Part shown: piece by piece, positions 45,471 to 54,478 of the stretch
How the letters are laid out: the number at the start of each line of letters is the position of its first letter
Numbering within the stretch: position 1 is the stretch's first letter
Assembly: GCA_946405435.1 (NCBI GenBank)
Contig: CAMJHF010000003.1
Span: 62,001 to 126,000, forward strand
Direction of reading: 5' to 3'
DNA: 64,000 bases
Source of the DNA: an uncultured Bacteroidales bacterium
GTDB taxonomy: Bacteria; Bacteroidota; Bacteroidia; Bacteroidales; UBA932
Notes under the pieces: generated by a model
Seen by the model: only the letters and a program-made list of their open reading frames with translations
Told to the model about the DNA's origin: nothing
Database searches by the model: none
Position numbers and translations under genes: made by a program

Positions 45471-46444
45471 AAAGGATAATTGTAATTGTATTGGGCCTGC
45501 TCGCCATGTGCTGGACGAGTTCAAATGCCGTTGCCGGCCGTCCGGAAAACCTGCGGCTTGTCTACTGGAACATCCAGAACGGCATGTGGGATGGACAGCC
45601 TGATGACTATCAGCGCTTTACCGATTGGGTTAAGGCGCAGAAACCCGACGTCTGCGTGTGGTGCGAGGCCCAGCCCATCTACAAGACAGGCACCTATACC
45701 AAACTGGACAATGTGGAGGAATGGCAGAAAGACGAACTGATGACCAAAATGTGGAAGCGCCTCGGAAAGCGCTACGGCCACAAATACATTTACATCGGCG
45801 GTCACCGTGACAATTATCCCCAGGTCGTGACTTCCCGCTATCCGCTTCAGGCTGTCGACCGTATCATCGGCAATGCCGACACGCTGGTCTCGCACGGCGC
45901 CGGTTGGGTGAGGATAAATGTTGCCGGCAAGCCGGTCAATATCGTCACCCTTCACACCTGGCCGCAAAAGTACGGCTACGGCGTTGCCAAGGAGGACCGT
46001 GACCGCAGCATTGCCGAGAATGAAGGAGACAAGTTCCGCCGCGCCGAAATGGAATATATATGCCGCCACACCATCGGTACCGACCCTTCCGCGGCGGAAG
46101 GCCTGTGGATGATGATGGGCGATTTCAATTCGCGCTCGCGTGTGGACAACTGGGTGTACCGCTTTGCCGAGGATGACACCAAACTGCTGGTACACGACTA
46201 CATACGGGAATGTACGCCGTATGTCGACATAGTTTACGAACGCGACCCGCAGAGTTTCTTCTCATCTACCGGAGGAAAGTCGCGCATAGACTTTGTGTAC
46301 TGCACTCCTTCTCTGGCAGGAATGGTCGAGGCGGCGCAAATCCAGACCGACAATTATACCCGTCCCGTCCGGAGCAAAGTTGTCACCAGCTTCTACGAAC
46401 CTTCCGACCACCGGCCGATAATCGTAGACTTTCGGATCAAGTAG
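45467..46444 (+). CDS. Endonuclease/exonuclease/phosphatase family protein, secreted
   Basis: A 325-residue hydrolase with a signal peptide (cut near AVAG). The EEP fold is marked by LRLVYWNIQNGMWDG, the metal-binding Glu in VWCEAQ, MMMGDFNSRS, SRIDFVYC and the catalytic SDHRPIIVDF. It could cleave nucleic acids, inositol phosphates or phospholipids. Being translationally coupled (ATGA) to a histidine phosphatase, a joint role in extracellular phosphate release is a reasonable inference. Confidence 0.87.
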   Translation: MKRIIVIVLGLLAMCWTSSNAVAGRPENLRLVYWNIQNGMWDGQPDDYQRFTDWVKAQKPDVCVWCEAQPIYKTGTYTKLDNVEEWQKDELMTKMWKRLGKRYGHKYIYIGGHRDNYPQVVTSRYPLQAVDRIIGNADTLVSHGAGWVRINVAGKPVNIVTLHTWPQKYGYGVAKEDRDRSIAENEGDKFRRAEMEYICRHTIGTDPSAAEGLWMMMGDFNSRSRVDNWVYRFAEDDTKLLVHDYIRECTPYVDIVYERDPQSFFSSTGGKSRIDFVYCTPSLAGMVEAAQIQTDNYTRPVRSKVVTSFYEPSDHRPIIVDFRIK

Positions 46445-46467
46445 TACTGCCGGCTATTTCAGAACGA

Positions 46468-47412
46468 TTATCGGCTGGGTTGGGTGGCAGGGACCTTGCC
46501 CGTCTGGGAGACCGGAGGGTCGGGGTTGGTGAAGCGCTCCGACAGGTCGGTCACCTGATAGGGGTGCAGGCAAGCTTCATGAGCCGCCGTCTGGCAGATC
46601 TCGGCCACGTAGGAGTCTATGGACGAAGGATGGTAGGGGTTTCCGAGCACGCTCTGCCCCATGATTTTCTCGAACCATATACAGCCGGCAGTGTAGCGCC
46701 CGTAGCTTTTGTTGAGGTGCCATCCGTCGCGGTCGAAGGTGTCGCCAAGGTAGGAGCTGCGGCCGTTCTGTATGGCATCTACGGAATTGATTATAAGGTC
46801 GAAAGGATACTTTTGCGCCGCCTGCTTGGTGGTCTCGGTAATCATGGCGTACATCTTGGCCGTATCGTAGTCGTAGAAGCCGAACTTGGCTTTTGTGCTG
46901 TGGGCGGGGGCTACCCAGGGCACATGGTATGCCAGCTTGAACTTGCGGTAGGTGGCGTTTTCGCGGCAGAACTCTATAAGATTGGTCATCCAGGGTTCGA
47001 AATACTCGAACTGTCCGTGATGTCCGCCCCCTTGCTGCAGGCTTATGATGTCCCAGGGCTCGTCGCGCAGGCCCTGCATGAAGGTGTAGCCGGAATTGGT
47101 GGTCATAGCGCCGTTGCCGGCATCGGTTATTTTGCGGTAGTTGTAGGCGGCTGCATCGGTGCTGGCGCTCTTCCAGTGAGTCTCCAGGTCGCATCCAGGG
47201 ATGTAGAGTTCGCCTATTATCACTTTCTGCCCTACGGCATGGAACAAGGGCCAAAGTTCCTGTTCAACGGCATCCGCCGAGAAGCTGTTGCCTACGGCCA
47301 GGATGCGGAGTATCCCATCATCGGCGGGAATATCCCTGGGGTCAGCGGGCTCTGGTTTCTGGTATGAGGTCAAAAGGAGCGAGGCAAGAATGATTGAAGC
47401 AAGAGTATGCAT
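46468..47412 (-). CDS. DUF4886 (SGNH hydrolase-like) protein with altered lipobox
   Basis: A 314-residue exported protein. The N-terminal block is LRILAVGNSFSADAVEQEL with the presumed nucleophile Ser in GNSFS, and the C-terminal block GDTFDRDGWHLNKSYGRY supplies Asp and His, as in SGNH-type esterases. The signal region ends LLLTSYQKPEP: where the lipobox cysteine is expected there is TAC (Tyr), one base from TGC. So either the protein is not lipidated or this strain has a point change. ATG 47412 is chosen over TTG 47427. It converges on the EEP gene with a 23-bp gap. Confidence 0.82.
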   Translation of the reverse strand: MHTLASIILASLLLTSYQKPEPADPRDIPADDGILRILAVGNSFSADAVEQELWPLFHAVGQKVIIGELYIPGCDLETHWKSASTDAAAYNYRKITDAGNGAMTTNSGYTFMQGLRDEPWDIISLQQGGGHHGQFEYFEPWMTNLIEFCRENATYRKFKLAYHVPWVAPAHSTKAKFGFYDYDTAKMYAMITETTKQAAQKYPFDLIINSVDAIQNGRSSYLGDTFDRDGWHLNKSYGRYTAGCIWFEKIMGQSVLGNPYHPSSIDSYVAEICQTAAHEACLHPYQVTDLSERFTNPDPPVSQTGKVPATQPSR

Positions 47413-47441
47413 ATATGTCTTAGTCAATGAGATCGGTTATC

Positions 47442-47449
47442 CAAAGATA
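47442..47449 (-). promoter_or_regulatory. Minus-7 box of the DUF4886 gene
   Basis: The minus strand reads TATCTTTG, a full TAnnTTTG match, 29 bp before the start codon. No minus-33 TTTG was found. Confidence 0.45.
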
Positions 47450-47481
47450 GTAAATATCTTTTTTTTCGTATTATTGTAGTC

Positions 47482-48960
47482 ATGATGAGAAAAACAATTG
47501 TTTGTGCGCTGGCGATACTGTTTGGCGGCGCGGCACTTGCCCAGGACTGGGGTGGGCACTATATGATGGAATATCTGGACGGCGAAAGCAGCGTGGCCAC
47601 GGGTGACTTGTATCTCGTGCCGGTCGGCGCAGGCCAGGCCGAGTTCCTGCTGACCATAACCATGAAGGGAGACGGTTATACCATTGTGTATGACAGCACC
47701 GACGGCCCAGTGACGGTTGCCGGCGATGAAATAGTCTGGCGCTTTCCCGGCGAGGGTTTCGACTACACCCTTACAATGGACCTGAGTCCCGAAGCCCAGG
47801 AAGGCGTCCCGATGGAAAACACCATCATGCTCACGGAGCACCTTGGAGAAGGGGCTCCGCCTTATCCAGTGGACCTGGACATCGCTGGCTATTACCGCCG
47901 CGACCCTGCCTGCTTCGTGACGCCTGACGGATATATGTACCGGATGACGGGAAATACTTGCACGCTGGCCATGGGTGGTATTTATGCCGGCAAGGTAGAA
48001 TTGCCCGAAACCGTATTTGGTCCGTTCGGCAAAGTGTTCAGAGTCAGCGGAATAGATTCTGATGCATTCGCTTATTCGCGCCATGTCACGCAGGTGTCGA
48101 TCCAAGATGCGCAGCAGCGGGTGGCCCCCGGAGCGCTCACATATACCGAGGTGCCTTATGACTGGAGCAAGATATCGATGCCCTTCTTTGCCTATCCCGG
48201 ACCGTCCAGGAACAAGTTCGTCATTCCGTATTACGATGGCTTCGAGCGCCCGGAAAACATCTTCCCGTGGGTGATTTTCAAACAGAGCGTGGCGCCTGCC
48301 CGGCAATGCGACAATACGATAGAGGACGAAAATTCCCTCGCCGGCCGTGTGGACCAGGACTTCGGCCGCACCAAGGGGGTTTTTTATGAACTGCAAGTGC
48401 CCAAGGAAGATATCTCAAAAATGTTCCGCGGCTACCAGGCGATGGAAATAGAGGCCCTGGTGGCTGACGCCGATTTCGTAGCATTCCACACTTTCCCTGC
48501 CTTCGGCCGCTGGAAATATCCGGAACCCGAAAAATCCGCTTCCGCAGATGTGGAGAAACAGGTGTCTGGAATGTATGGCCGCGAGGTGATGTACAGCCGC
48601 AGGGTGGCGTGGCTTCGTAACGGCTATGGCGAGCTGGACATGGTTGAATTCAAGCACAAAAACCACCAGGCTATGGTGGTCTTTGCATGGGTGAACGGCG
48701 GAGAAGTGGAAGCCACGGCTTGCCTTACCACCGAAATTGAATCAGAATTCGAAGACTCCGACGTCTGGAACGTTGATGACGAAGGCACTTATGGAATACC
48801 GGATGTCATAACCATCGCCCAGGACCCTGAAGGGGCCGTGACAATCTTCCTGGCCAAGAATTCCCCGGAAAGCGTAACTTGCTTCGCGCTTCACCAGAAC
48901 GGCGGCAAACTGGAGAAAATCGATTTCGACCAGTGGTACCGTTACGTGGATATACTGTAG
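47482..48960 (+). CDS. Unrecognised secreted protein
   Basis: A 492-residue protein that I cannot assign. It has a signal peptide (MMRKTIVCALAILFGGAALAQ) and no further membrane segment. The mature part is rich in aromatic and acidic residues and in predicted beta strands. Residues 20-130 alternate like a small beta sandwich; later segments (VFGPFGKVFRVSGID, AFAYSRHVTQVSIQDA) look like another beta domain. No catalytic motif is evident. A TATTATTG sequence 5 bp upstream is a weak minus-7 candidate. It ends 3 bp before the convergent gene. Confidence 0.8.
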   Translation: MMRKTIVCALAILFGGAALAQDWGGHYMMEYLDGESSVATGDLYLVPVGAGQAEFLLTITMKGDGYTIVYDSTDGPVTVAGDEIVWRFPGEGFDYTLTMDLSPEAQEGVPMENTIMLTEHLGEGAPPYPVDLDIAGYYRRDPACFVTPDGYMYRMTGNTCTLAMGGIYAGKVELPETVFGPFGKVFRVSGIDSDAFAYSRHVTQVSIQDAQQRVAPGALTYTEVPYDWSKISMPFFAYPGPSRNKFVIPYYDGFERPENIFPWVIFKQSVAPARQCDNTIEDENSLAGRVDQDFGRTKGVFYELQVPKEDISKMFRGYQAMEIEALVADADFVAFHTFPAFGRWKYPEPEKSASADVEKQVSGMYGREVMYSRRVAWLRNGYGELDMVEFKHKNHQAMVVFAWVNGGEVEATACLTTEIESEFEDSDVWNVDDEGTYGIPDVITIAQDPEGAVTIFLAKNSPESVTCFALHQNGGKLEKIDFDQWYRYVDIL

Positions 48961-48963
48961 GGC

Positions 48964-49494
48964 TTAAAGCTCTTTCTTGTGCAGCTTCGCGTAGAACTTT
49001 ACGCTGCTCAAGATTCCGGAAAGGTCGGACTTTGTGACGTAGGTGGCCCTGATGTAGCCCTCGCGCTCCACGGCGAACTCGAGCATGTTGCTCAGGAGAA
49101 CCTTCCTGCGGGTGATTGTTATTGTTTCGAGCTTGTCATTCGGGACTGCGGCGGCGAAGCAGGCTTCCATCTGCGTCTTGGTGCCTGCAGGCTCCTTGTA
49201 CATATCCTTGAGTTTGCCAAGCGTTTCTATCGCTTCGGTAAGATTTGAGCCCAGGGGGATGAAAAGCTTGAACAGAGGGTCGAAGTTAATCTGTACGATT
49301 TCGTCTCCAATTCCCAATGTGCCTACATTCAGGAAATACGTCCTCTCGCCGTTGATCGGTACGGAAAACACGTCCAACATGCCGTCGTTGCTTTCTATCG
49401 AGGCGATTTCTTTGAGTTCTGTGAGTTGGGCGCTCTGTGCGAACAGTCCGGCGGACAGAGTCGCGAAGAAAATCAGGGTTAAGATCCTTTTCAT
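48964..49494 (-). CDS. Unrecognised small secreted protein
   Basis: A 176-residue protein with a signal peptide (MKRILTLIFFATLSAGLFAQ). The mature part has a helical stretch (LTEAIETLGKLKDMY) between two beta-rich parts and ends in SSVKFYAKLHKKEL. It lies 39 bp behind the TolC gene on the same strand and may be the last gene of the efflux operon, although nothing in the sequence shows a role in export. I do not recognise the family. Confidence 0.75.
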   Translation of the reverse strand: MKRILTLIFFATLSAGLFAQSAQLTELKEIASIESNDGMLDVFSVPINGERTYFLNVGTLGIGDEIVQINFDPLFKLFIPLGSNLTEAIETLGKLKDMYKEPAGTKTQMEACFAAAVPNDKLETITITRRKVLLSNMLEFAVEREGYIRATYVTKSDLSGILSSVKFYAKLHKKEL

Positions 49495-49533
49495 AAGTTC
49501 TTTTTTTGAGTTCGGGCAAATATAATAATAATC

Positions 49534-50856
49534 TTAAAAATTCAGCTGCTCGCCGTGGTAGAAGTCGAGGAGTTTTGTCTGGTAGAGGCACTGCCAGCGG
49601 GCCTGGATGTGCTCCGATTCGGCCTTGAGCCAGTTGTTCCTGGCGTCATTGTAGTCGGCTATGCCGGCTTTGCCCACTTTGTATTTCTCCTCTGTAAGCT
49701 GATAGTGCAGCAGGGCGCTTTCGGCGCTTTCGGCGCTGCCGCGGTAGCGGGCCTGCGAGTTGACGGCATTGTAGTAGGCCTGCTGTATCTCTTTGTAGAG
49801 GCTTTTCTTCACGTTCTCAAGGTTCAGCATCTGTCCCCGGTAGCTGATTTCAGCGCTCCGGACCTGGTTCCTTGCGGAGAAACGCTGGAAGATGGGTATG
49901 CTGAGGTTGAGCCCTACGTACTGGCTGAAGTTGTTCTTGAGCTGCTCTCCGAAGCTCAGCGACGGCATCTTGGAGTTGGTATAGTAGTTGGTACCAAGGC
50001 CTCCGCTCAATGACAGCGAGGGGAGGTAGGCCCCTTTTGCACGATCGATGTTGAGCTTGGCATAATCGACGCCGATCTTTGCAGATTCCACCGCAGGCTT
50101 TATCTCCACAGCCTCGGCAAAAATGGCCTCAGGCCGCATCAGCAGGGCCTTGGATGGATCGCCGGCCTCGGGAGAGACGACGGCGAAACCTTCCGGAGAC
50201 CCAAGTTCCAGCAGCTGGGTGAGCTCCAGGATGGAAATCTGCAGGTTGCCGTCAGCCTGGATCTCGCTCTGGCGGCTCTGGGCCAGGGTGGCCTGCTGCG
50301 CCGACACTTCGGCGTCGCTCACCTTGCCGGCGGACCGCCTCTCTTTTATCTGCTCCAGAAGTTCTTCGTCGTGGGCCGCCTGCTCCCTGGCTACGCGCAG
50401 GATCTCCTGGTTGTAAAGTATTTGCACGTAGGCCTGGGCCACCGCCACGCGTATGTCGTCACGGGCTTTTTCGAGGTCTGCCGTGGCGGCCTGCAGGTTG
50501 AGCCGGCCGAGCTTGACTCCGTTGTTGATGTCGAAACCCTGGAAAATCGGAATGTCGGCACCCAGGCTGAACGAGGTGGATGTGGTGTTGGAGTTGGAGT
50601 AGGTGTTGTCTGCAGTGAGGCCGCGGCCGAACGAAAGGTTCTCGCTGGCTCCGGCGCTCACTCCGGGGAGCCTCCTGCTCTTTGCAGTGCTGAGCTCCAC
50701 CTCCTTTTGCTCCAGAGCAAGGCTGCTTTGCTGCACGGTAAGATTGTGGTCCAGGGCGTATTGTATGCAGTCTTGCAGGCTCCATGATGCCTTCTGGGCC
50801 GTTGCGGATGCGGCTCCGATAGCCAGCGCGGCTACAAGCAGTGTCAGCTTCTTCAT
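49534..50856 (-). CDS. TolC-family outer-membrane efflux protein
   Basis: A 440-residue outer-membrane channel protein. Signal peptide to ATAQK, then two repeated halves with long helices typical of TolC/OEP: WSLQDCIQYALDHNLTVQQSSLALEQKEVELSTAKSRRLPG and, later, SILELTQLLELG and KYKVGKAGIADYNDARNNWLKAE. It would form the exit duct for the ABC pump and adaptor encoded immediately upstream; its start overlaps the adaptor stop by 4 bp. Confidence 0.93.
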   Translation of the reverse strand: MKKLTLLVAALAIGAASATAQKASWSLQDCIQYALDHNLTVQQSSLALEQKEVELSTAKSRRLPGVSAGASENLSFGRGLTADNTYSNSNTTSTSFSLGADIPIFQGFDINNGVKLGRLNLQAATADLEKARDDIRVAVAQAYVQILYNQEILRVAREQAAHDEELLEQIKERRSAGKVSDAEVSAQQATLAQSRQSEIQADGNLQISILELTQLLELGSPEGFAVVSPEAGDPSKALLMRPEAIFAEAVEIKPAVESAKIGVDYAKLNIDRAKGAYLPSLSLSGGLGTNYYTNSKMPSLSFGEQLKNNFSQYVGLNLSIPIFQRFSARNQVRSAEISYRGQMLNLENVKKSLYKEIQQAYYNAVNSQARYRGSAESAESALLHYQLTEEKYKVGKAGIADYNDARNNWLKAESEHIQARWQCLYQTKLLDFYHGEQLNF

Positions 50857-51953
50857 TTCTTGTCAGTGTTTATGATGCGGGTGCCCCGGACTGTATCTCC
50901 GGGCTTCAGTCCGTTCTTTATTTCAATACTAATGCCGTCGCTCAGGCCGGTCTCCACCGCCACCTTTTCGTAGGCGTCCTGTCCGGTCTTGCGGTATACG
51001 AAGGTGCTGTCGCCGCTGAATTCGAGGGCGCTCTCGGGGATGACCAGCACGCTGTCGGCGCGGGCCAGCACTATTTCGGCGTTGGCGCTGTAGCCCGAGC
51101 GTATCATGTGGTCGGAGCTCACCTGGACTGCCGCCTTGATTTCGAACTGATTGGCGCCGTTGTTCTCTACAGCCTTGGGAGAGATGTACTCAAGGGAGGC
51201 CTCGGACCTATAGTCCGGCAGCGCGCCTATGCTGATAACCATGGGCATGCCTTCAACCAGCGAACCCACTTCGGTCTCGTCGATGTTGCCGTCGAAGATA
51301 AGGTCGGACATGTTGGCCACTGTGGCCACCGTGGTACCGTCGTTCATGGTGTTGGCCTGAATGACGGAGTTTCCCACCTTGACGGGGATGTCCAGTATCA
51401 GCCCGGAAATGGTGGACCGGATGAGCGTGGAACTGCCGGTGGCGTTGCTCTTGGACACACCGTCGCGTATGACCTCCAGCGACTCCTGGGCGGCATTCTT
51501 CTCTTCCTGCGCCTGATTGTAGGCCTGGAGCACCTGGTCATATTCCTCATCACTCACCAGATGCTTGTCCCAAAGGGCCTTTTCGCGGTCGTAGTTGGTC
51601 TTAGCCTGCTTGAGGTTGATCTCTGCAAGGCGCACCCGCGACTGGGCGCTGCTCAGGGAATTCATGTCGGGGATGACGCGCAGCTTGGCGATTACCTCAC
51701 CCTCTTTGACTGTCTGCCCGGCCTCTTTGCGGAGCTCGGAAATAATGCCGTTGATCTGCGGCTTGACATTGACTTCGTTGCGCGGTTCTATCTTGCCGGT
51801 CACTACGGTTGTGCGGCGGATGCTGCCCATGGCTGCTTCGTGCTCAAGGTAGTGCACCTGCTCGGGGCGGGAGTTCTTGAACAGGAATACGAAGGTGCCG
51901 ATGAAGAGCAGCGCTATCAGCGCGAAGATGATGTACTTGAATACCCGTTTCAT
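50853..51953 (-). CDS. Periplasmic adaptor (HlyD/MacA-type membrane fusion protein)
   Basis: A 366-residue adaptor. One N-terminal membrane anchor (IIFALIALLFIGTFVFLF) is followed by a barrel-sandwich (lipoyl-like) half, GKIEPRNEVNVKPQINGIISELRKEAGQTVKEGEVIAKL, an alpha-helical hairpin (SSAQSRVRLAEINLKQAKTNYDREKALWDKH), the second lipoyl half and a beta-barrel domain. This links the inner-membrane ABC permease to TolC. It follows the permease by 15 bp. Confidence 0.93.
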   Translation of the reverse strand: MKRVFKYIIFALIALLFIGTFVFLFKNSRPEQVHYLEHEAAMGSIRRTTVVTGKIEPRNEVNVKPQINGIISELRKEAGQTVKEGEVIAKLRVIPDMNSLSSAQSRVRLAEINLKQAKTNYDREKALWDKHLVSDEEYDQVLQAYNQAQEEKNAAQESLEVIRDGVSKSNATGSSTLIRSTISGLILDIPVKVGNSVIQANTMNDGTTVATVANMSDLIFDGNIDETEVGSLVEGMPMVISIGALPDYRSEASLEYISPKAVENNGANQFEIKAAVQVSSDHMIRSGYSANAEIVLARADSVLVIPESALEFSGDSTFVYRKTGQDAYEKVAVETGLSDGISIEIKNGLKPGDTVRGTRIINTDKK

Positions 51954-51968
51954 TATGCTAATCTGTGT

Positions 51969-53216
51969 TTATTCATCTCTCATTGCATCCACTGGTTTGA
52001 TGGCCATCGCCCTGGATGCGGGGGCAAGGCCGGCGATAACGCCAAGCAGCGTGAGCAGCAGGGCGGCGGCTACGGCCGTCCAGAAACTCACCTGGAAGTC
52101 GGCCGGAGTGGCGTCCGGCCGGCTGTTCACCAGTTTTTCGAGCAGCCTGAGCAGCTGCACGGCGAACACGATTCCGAAAGACCCGGCAACCAACGTCAGG
52201 CTGATGCTCTCCATGATTATCTGGCTGAGGATATTGCGTGGCGTGGCTCCGATGGCTCGGCGTATGCCTATTTCGGTCGTGCGTTCCTTCACTGTCACCA
52301 TCATGATGTTGCTTACGCCGATTATGCCGGCCAGGATAGTGCCCAGGCCTACCAGCCAGATGAGGAAATTGAGTCCCGTAAACAGGTTGTCTACGATGGA
52401 AAACATCTGCTCTGTGTTGACTACGAAAAGCGCCTGCCTGTCATTGGGGTCGAAGTTGTGTCCGCGCGCCAGCAGCTGCCGTATGCGGTCTTCCATGGAA
52501 GAAAGATGCACGCCGCTCCGGCCGGTGACGCATATCAGGTCGACATTGTTTCCGCGGTGGTAAACCTTCTGCGCTATCGGAAGCGGTATGATTACAGCCT
52601 CGTCGGCGCTGCCGTTTATGCTAATGTTGCCCGAGCTTACATCCACTCCCACCACCTGGTAGTACACGGGTCCGACCTTGATGAATGTGCCGCAGGGATC
52701 CTGTCCGTCGGGGAACAGGCTGGTCCAAATGCGTTTGCCTATGACGCAGACTTTCCGTTCCTGGATTACGTCGGAGTCATTTATGTAGCGTCCGAACTTG
52801 ATGCGCGGCTCTTCGATCTTGGTGTAGTCGGCATAGACTCCTTTTACGTTGGCACTTACGGTGTTGGCTCCGTGGACGGCCTCCTGGCCCCAGTTGGACA
52901 CTATCGGGGTGACGGTCTCAAGCTCCGGGACCATATATTTGAGCCTGTCCACATCTGTGAAAGTAAAGTCCCAGGAGCGTCCCTCCTTGAGCCCTTTCCA
53001 TGGCTTGGTGGTATTGCTGGGGAACATTATGGCGGTGTTGGTGGCGAAGCCCTCGAAGTTGGAGCTTATGACCTGCTTGAGGCCCTGCCCGCCGCCCATC
53101 AGGAACAGCAGCATGAAAATGCCCCAGAACACGCCGAATCCTGTCAGGAGGCTGCGGCTCTTGTTCCGTACGAGCGAATCGGCGATCTCGCGGTATGTGT
53201 CTATATCCAGTCTCAT
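51969..53216 (-). CDS. ABC transporter permease, MacB-like
   Basis: A 415-residue permease with the MacB layout: one N-terminal helix (LLTGFGVFWGIFMLLFLMGGG), a large periplasmic domain (about residues 45-280) and three C-terminal helices including SNIMMVTVKERTTEIGIRRAIGATPRNIL, the conserved FtsX/MacB segment. The end reads LAPASRAMAIKPVDAMRDE. The frame is open further upstream, but ATG 53216 overlaps the stop of the sister permease (ATGA) and fits the fold. Confidence 0.93.
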   Translation of the reverse strand: MRLDIDTYREIADSLVRNKSRSLLTGFGVFWGIFMLLFLMGGGQGLKQVISSNFEGFATNTAIMFPSNTTKPWKGLKEGRSWDFTFTDVDRLKYMVPELETVTPIVSNWGQEAVHGANTVSANVKGVYADYTKIEEPRIKFGRYINDSDVIQERKVCVIGKRIWTSLFPDGQDPCGTFIKVGPVYYQVVGVDVSSGNISINGSADEAVIIPLPIAQKVYHRGNNVDLICVTGRSGVHLSSMEDRIRQLLARGHNFDPNDRQALFVVNTEQMFSIVDNLFTGLNFLIWLVGLGTILAGIIGVSNIMMVTVKERTTEIGIRRAIGATPRNILSQIIMESISLTLVAGSFGIVFAVQLLRLLEKLVNSRPDATPADFQVSFWTAVAAALLLTLLGVIAGLAPASRAMAIKPVDAMRDE

Positions 53217-54478
53217 TCCGATCTGAGCGCTTCGATTGGCCTTACCTGCGCTGCCCTCCGGGCAGGGAAGAGGCCTGCAACGGTTCCTGCAACTATCAGC
53301 ACCAGAGTGGCTTCCAGGGCCACATCCAGTCCTACTCCGGGGTTGACGAGCATGGCTATCTGCTCGTCCATTACGCTCATCGTGGCCTGCCCCAGGGTTT
53401 TGTCCAGCAGGGCGCATGTGAGCATGCCCAGGAACATTCCTATGTATCCGAACACCGCCGTGATGGATACGCTCTCGGCTATGATGAGCTTTGTGATTGC
53501 CCACGGGCTTGCACCTATGGCCTTTCGGATTCCGAATTCATGGGTGCGTTCCTTTACGGTTATGAGCATGATGTTGCTCACGCCTACGATGCCTCCCAGC
53601 AGGGTGAACAGCCCGATTATCCACAGTGCCGTACTCAAGATGCCCCGCCCCTGCTTCATCTGCACGTCCTGGTGGGCGCGGTTCCATACCCACAGGGCGC
53701 GTTCATCGTCGGGCGCCGCGCGGTGCCGCAGGTTGATTACCGACTTGTACTGCTTCTCGAAGGCCTCGTTGGCGGCCTCGGTGTCCAAACCCTTGGTGGT
53801 GAATGTTATGCCGCCAATTTCCTGTCCTTTTGAGTAGATGCTCTTGACGGTGGTAAAGGGGGCGTAAAGGGTGTTGTCGTTGCGCATGCGGTCCGACTTG
53901 CTTATGCCCACGATCTTGTATGCCAGGTTACCTACTTTTACGTATTTGCCAAGGAGCAGTGCCGCATCCTGACCGTTCTCCAACAGGTTGAGGGCGGTGT
54001 TCTCCGGCATTACCAACACCTTTCGGTTCAGCTGAATGTCTTTGGAATTGAGAAAGCGGCCATGGCGTATCTCTATTCTTGAGATGGTCTGAATACCGGG
54101 GTACTGGCCGTCGATTCTGGCGTTGAAGTATTTCTTGCCGTAACTCACCAGTGCGCTGGTGCTCACCGAAGCCGTTACTTCGTCGACGTGTTCCCGGAAG
54201 ATGTCGCCGGCAGTAGTCGCCACGTCGCCGTCGTCCAGCTTTATCCGTCGTCCCTGCTTGAGTCCGTCATAGGGCTTGGAAGTCCATCCTCCTCCTACTG
54301 ACACCGAGTTGGTGGCAAAGCTGCCGCCTCCCTGCATGAAAGAGTTCATCAGACCGTTGCCGGCACCCAGCAGCACGATGAGCATGAAGATGCCCCACGA
54401 TACCGCAAAGCCGGTAAGGGCGGTGCGGAGTTTGTTGCGGCGCACGCTTTCCCATATTTCTGTGAAAATGTCTTTCAT
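53213..54478 (-). CDS. ABC transporter permease, MacB-like (paralogue)
   Basis: A 421-residue sister of the following permease: helix LTGFAVSWGIFMLIVLLGAGNG, periplasmic domain, then SNIMLITVKERTHEFGIRKAIGASPWAI and an end reading LFPARRAAQVRPIEALRSE. Two different permeases in one operon suggest a heterodimer served by the single ATPase. It overlaps the ATPase gene by 4 bp. Confidence 0.93.
   Translation of the reverse strand: MKDIFTEIWESVRRNKLRTALTGFAVSWGIFMLIVLLGAGNGLMNSFMQGGGSFATNSVSVGGGWTSKPYDGLKQGRRIKLDDGDVATTAGDIFREHVDEVTASVSTSALVSYGKKYFNARIDGQYPGIQTISRIEIRHGRFLNSKDIQLNRKVLVMPENTALNLLENGQDAALLLGKYVKVGNLAYKIVGISKSDRMRNDNTLYAPFTTVKSIYSKGQEIGGITFTTKGLDTEAANEAFEKQYKSVINLRHRAAPDDERALWVWNRAHQDVQMKQGRGILSTALWIIGLFTLLGGIVGVSNIMLITVKERTHEFGIRKAIGASPWAITKLIIAESVSITAVFGYIGMFLGMLTCALLDKTLGQATMSVMDEQIAMLVNPGVGLDVALEATLVLIVAGTVAGLFPARRAAQVRPIEALRSE

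Noticed and set aside
50841..53837. 998-residue plus-strand frame opposite the efflux genes
   Set aside because: Antisense shadow; the adaptor and permease frames on the minus strand carry the family motifs.
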